Assembly: GCA_903970165.1 (NCBI GenBank)
Contig: CAJCHZ010000056.1
Coordinates: 62,001 to 126,000 of the forward strand
Length of the DNA stretch: 64,000 nucleotides
Direction of reading: 5' to 3'
Origin: Betaproteobacteria bacterium
GTDB taxonomy: Bacteria > Acidobacteriota > Terriglobia > Acidiferrales > UBA7541
In this document: piece by piece, positions 62,800 through 64,000 of the stretch
Numbering within the stretch: position 1 is the stretch's first letter
How the letters are laid out: each line of letters begins with the position of its first letter
The notes under the pieces: model-generated
Database searches by the model: none
The model's input: only the letters and a program-made list of their open reading frames with translations
Told to the model about the DNA's origin: nothing
Made by a program: the position numbers and the translations under genes

Positions 62800-63561
62800 C
62801 TAAACCAGGGTCACTGCGATGTCTGCTTCGCGTAGCGCCTTGAGGTCAGACCTCGAGATATTCTTGTCGGTAATCGCTTCGTGCACAGAACCGGCGGGCA
62901 TAATCAGGGACAAGCTGCGGCGACCAAACTTGCTCGAATCACAGACGATGATCGTCCGGCGCGCGGCTTCCGCCATCGCTCGATTTACGCGCGCTTCCAG
63001 AATGTTTGGCGTGGTCAAGCCGTAGTGCACGTCAAATCCGTCTACTCCGAGAAACAACAGATCCGCGCTCAGCTTTCGGAGCGAATCTTCGGCCAGCGGG
63101 CCCACCAATGAGTACGAATTCTGGCGCAAGACGCCCCCTGTGAGAATGACTTCAACAGGAGCGTCGGCAAGCTCCGCGGCAATATTTGTGGCATTGGTGA
63201 TGATTGTAAGATTCTTGATATTGCGGCAGGCGCGCGCGATCGCCGTGGTCGTGGTGCCGGAATCCAGAATGATCACCTGCCCGGGGCGTATTTTCCGAGC
63301 AGCGGCCGCGGCAATCCGAATTTTCTCCTGGCGGTGCCGGCGTTCTTTTTCTTGCAGGGGGCTGTCCTTTAGAACGCCGGTCTCCTTGGGTAGCGCGCCG
63401 CCGTGGGTTCTTTCCAGTTGGCCGTCATGGTGCAGGGATTCCAAATCCTTGCGAATGGTGATCTGCGACGTGCGGAAGTGTTTGGAGAGATCCCGCACCA
63501 GAACGCGACCGTTGGCCCGCAACAATTCCAGAATTTCGCGACGTCGTTCCTCACTCAGCAT
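62800..63561 (-). CDS. DeoR-family transcriptional repressor (AgaR-like)
   Basis: An N-terminal DeoR helix-turn-helix (RRREILELLRANGRVLVRDL, then HFRTSQITIRKDLESL) and a C-terminal sugar-phosphate sensing domain (ILDSGTTTTAIAR, VILTGGVLRQNSYSLVGP, FLGVDGFDVHYGLTTPN) are clear. At 253 residues it is full length. It lies between the two kinase modules and is expected to repress this operon until a sugar phosphate is bound. The operator was not identified. Confidence 0.92.
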   Translation of the reverse strand: MLSEERRREILELLRANGRVLVRDLSKHFRTSQITIRKDLESLHHDGQLERTHGGALPKETGVLKDSPLQEKERRHRQEKIRIAAAAARKIRPGQVIILDSGTTTTAIARACRNIKNLTIITNATNIAAELADAPVEVILTGGVLRQNSYSLVGPLAEDSLRKLSADLLFLGVDGFDVHYGLTTPNILEARVNRAMAEAARRTIIVCDSSKFGRRSLSLIMPAGSVHEAITDKNISRSDLKALREADIAVTLV

Positions 63562-63591
63562 GTAACAGGGAATCCGACCTTTCTTTACAAG

Positions 63592-64000
63592 CTACGCCAA
63601 AGTGCCCACGCTAATCTTATCTTTCAAACTGGCAATGTCCTCCGCACGAGCGCGGCCAGGCCCCGGGGCCAAGCAGTTGGCCGAGCCGCAGGCAGCGGCG
63701 AGGCGCACCGCTTCCGCCGGGGATAATCGCTGCTGTGATGCAAAGGCAAATCCGGCCAGGGTGGAATCACCGCTGCCTACGCAGGACTGGACGGATAATT
63801 GGGGGGCAGCGGCAAAAAGCGTATCTCCGTTTATGGAATGCCAAATCAATCCGGCCGACCCCAAGCTGATCGCACCGGCTGCGGGCCCCGCGTTCAGTAT
63901 GGCGCCGATAATTCTTTTTGCCGACGCCGGATTATCGATCGTTTGGCGGCTCCAGGATTCCGCTTCGCTTCGGTTGGGCTTTACAAAATCCGGCTTGCCT
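63592..64000 (-). CDS. PfkB-family hexose-phosphate kinase (tagatose-6-P kinase/1-phosphofructokinase type), cut by window end
   Basis: The C-terminal part of a PfkB kinase runs off the window. KPDFVKPNRSEAESW near the edge is the typical KPN-x-x-E region of the FruK/LacC subgroup, and CVGSGDSTLAGFAFA carries the catalytic Asp. The frame is open from 64000 to the stop at 63592. A tagatose-6-phosphate kinase would fit an AgaS/DeoR galactosamine or galactitol pathway, but only 135 residues are seen. Confidence 0.8.
   Translation of the reverse strand, partial: GKPDFVKPNRSEAESWSRQTIDNPASAKRIIGAILNAGPAAGAISLGSAGLIWHSINGDTLFAAAPQLSVQSCVGSGDSTLAGFAFASQQRLSPAEAVRLAAACGSANCLAPGPGRARAEDIASLKDKISVGTLA

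Noticed and set aside
1..64000. CRISPR arrays, rRNA, insertion sequences, replication origin, known riboswitches
   Set aside because: Looked for regularly spaced repeats, transposase motifs and riboswitch-like leaders (including upstream of lysA and fhs); none found.

Overview
The window looks like chromosome from an acidobacterium (Terriglobia/Koribacter-type), probably a metagenome contig. The main reasons are a giant TonB-dependent receptor with an N-terminal carboxypeptidase-like plug extension, a TolB-propeller fragment of the acidobacterial Ser/Thr-kinase type, many exported peptidases and amidohydrolases, moderately high GC and dense gene packing. This taxonomy is inferred from gene content only.

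Layout. 1-4437 is an accessory patch around tRNA-Gly(CCC). It holds a VapBC toxin-antitoxin pair, two truncated genes that abut head to head, a 3' tRNA remnant, and a second exact copy of the 5' half of the tRNA-Gly gene, with paired ATTTTCCA repeats just inside both copies. 4438-27541 is mostly housekeeping: SAM hydroxide adenosyltransferase, AmpG-like permease, CorC/HlyC-type protein, IleRS, penicillin-acylase-like hydrolase, Fpg, XseB, IspA, TlyA, NAD kinase, a histidine kinase, a lipoprotein solute-binding protein, LysA coupled to a GAF/PP2C phosphatase, Hpt, DinB-like and MarC.

27683-41682 reads as a peptide and N-acyl/D-amino-acid scavenging region: membrane-anchored serine hydrolase, M1 aminopeptidase, an N-succinylamino-acid racemase/OSBS-type enolase overlapping a GNAT acyltransferase, a divergent TonB receptor, and two tandem exported N-acyl-D-amino-acid-deacylase-like proteins. 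A shared 16-bp inverted repeat (consensus TGCAAC-N4-GTTGCA) lies just downstream of near-identical sigma70 promoters of the serine hydrolase and the receptor, and recurs twice more in the divergent intergenic region. I consider this the best candidate for an undescribed regulon.

41746-56764 carries formate and periplasmic oxidation functions: formate-THF ligase, a Tat-exported class V aminotransferase, a VOC protein, a GMC oxidoreductase with its Tat-bearing small subunit, a cytochrome c/PQQ-type sugar dehydrogenase, a PEBP-like protein, an M24 peptidase, and a complete membrane formate dehydrogenase operon whose catalytic subunit has an in-frame UGA (selenocysteine) followed by a SECIS-like hairpin. 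57196-64000 ends with an alpha/beta hydrolase and a galactoside/amino-sugar module: GH36-type alpha-galactosidase lipoprotein on the plus strand, and PfkB kinase, SIS isomerase, DeoR regulator and a second PfkB-type kinase (cut by the window end) on the minus strand.
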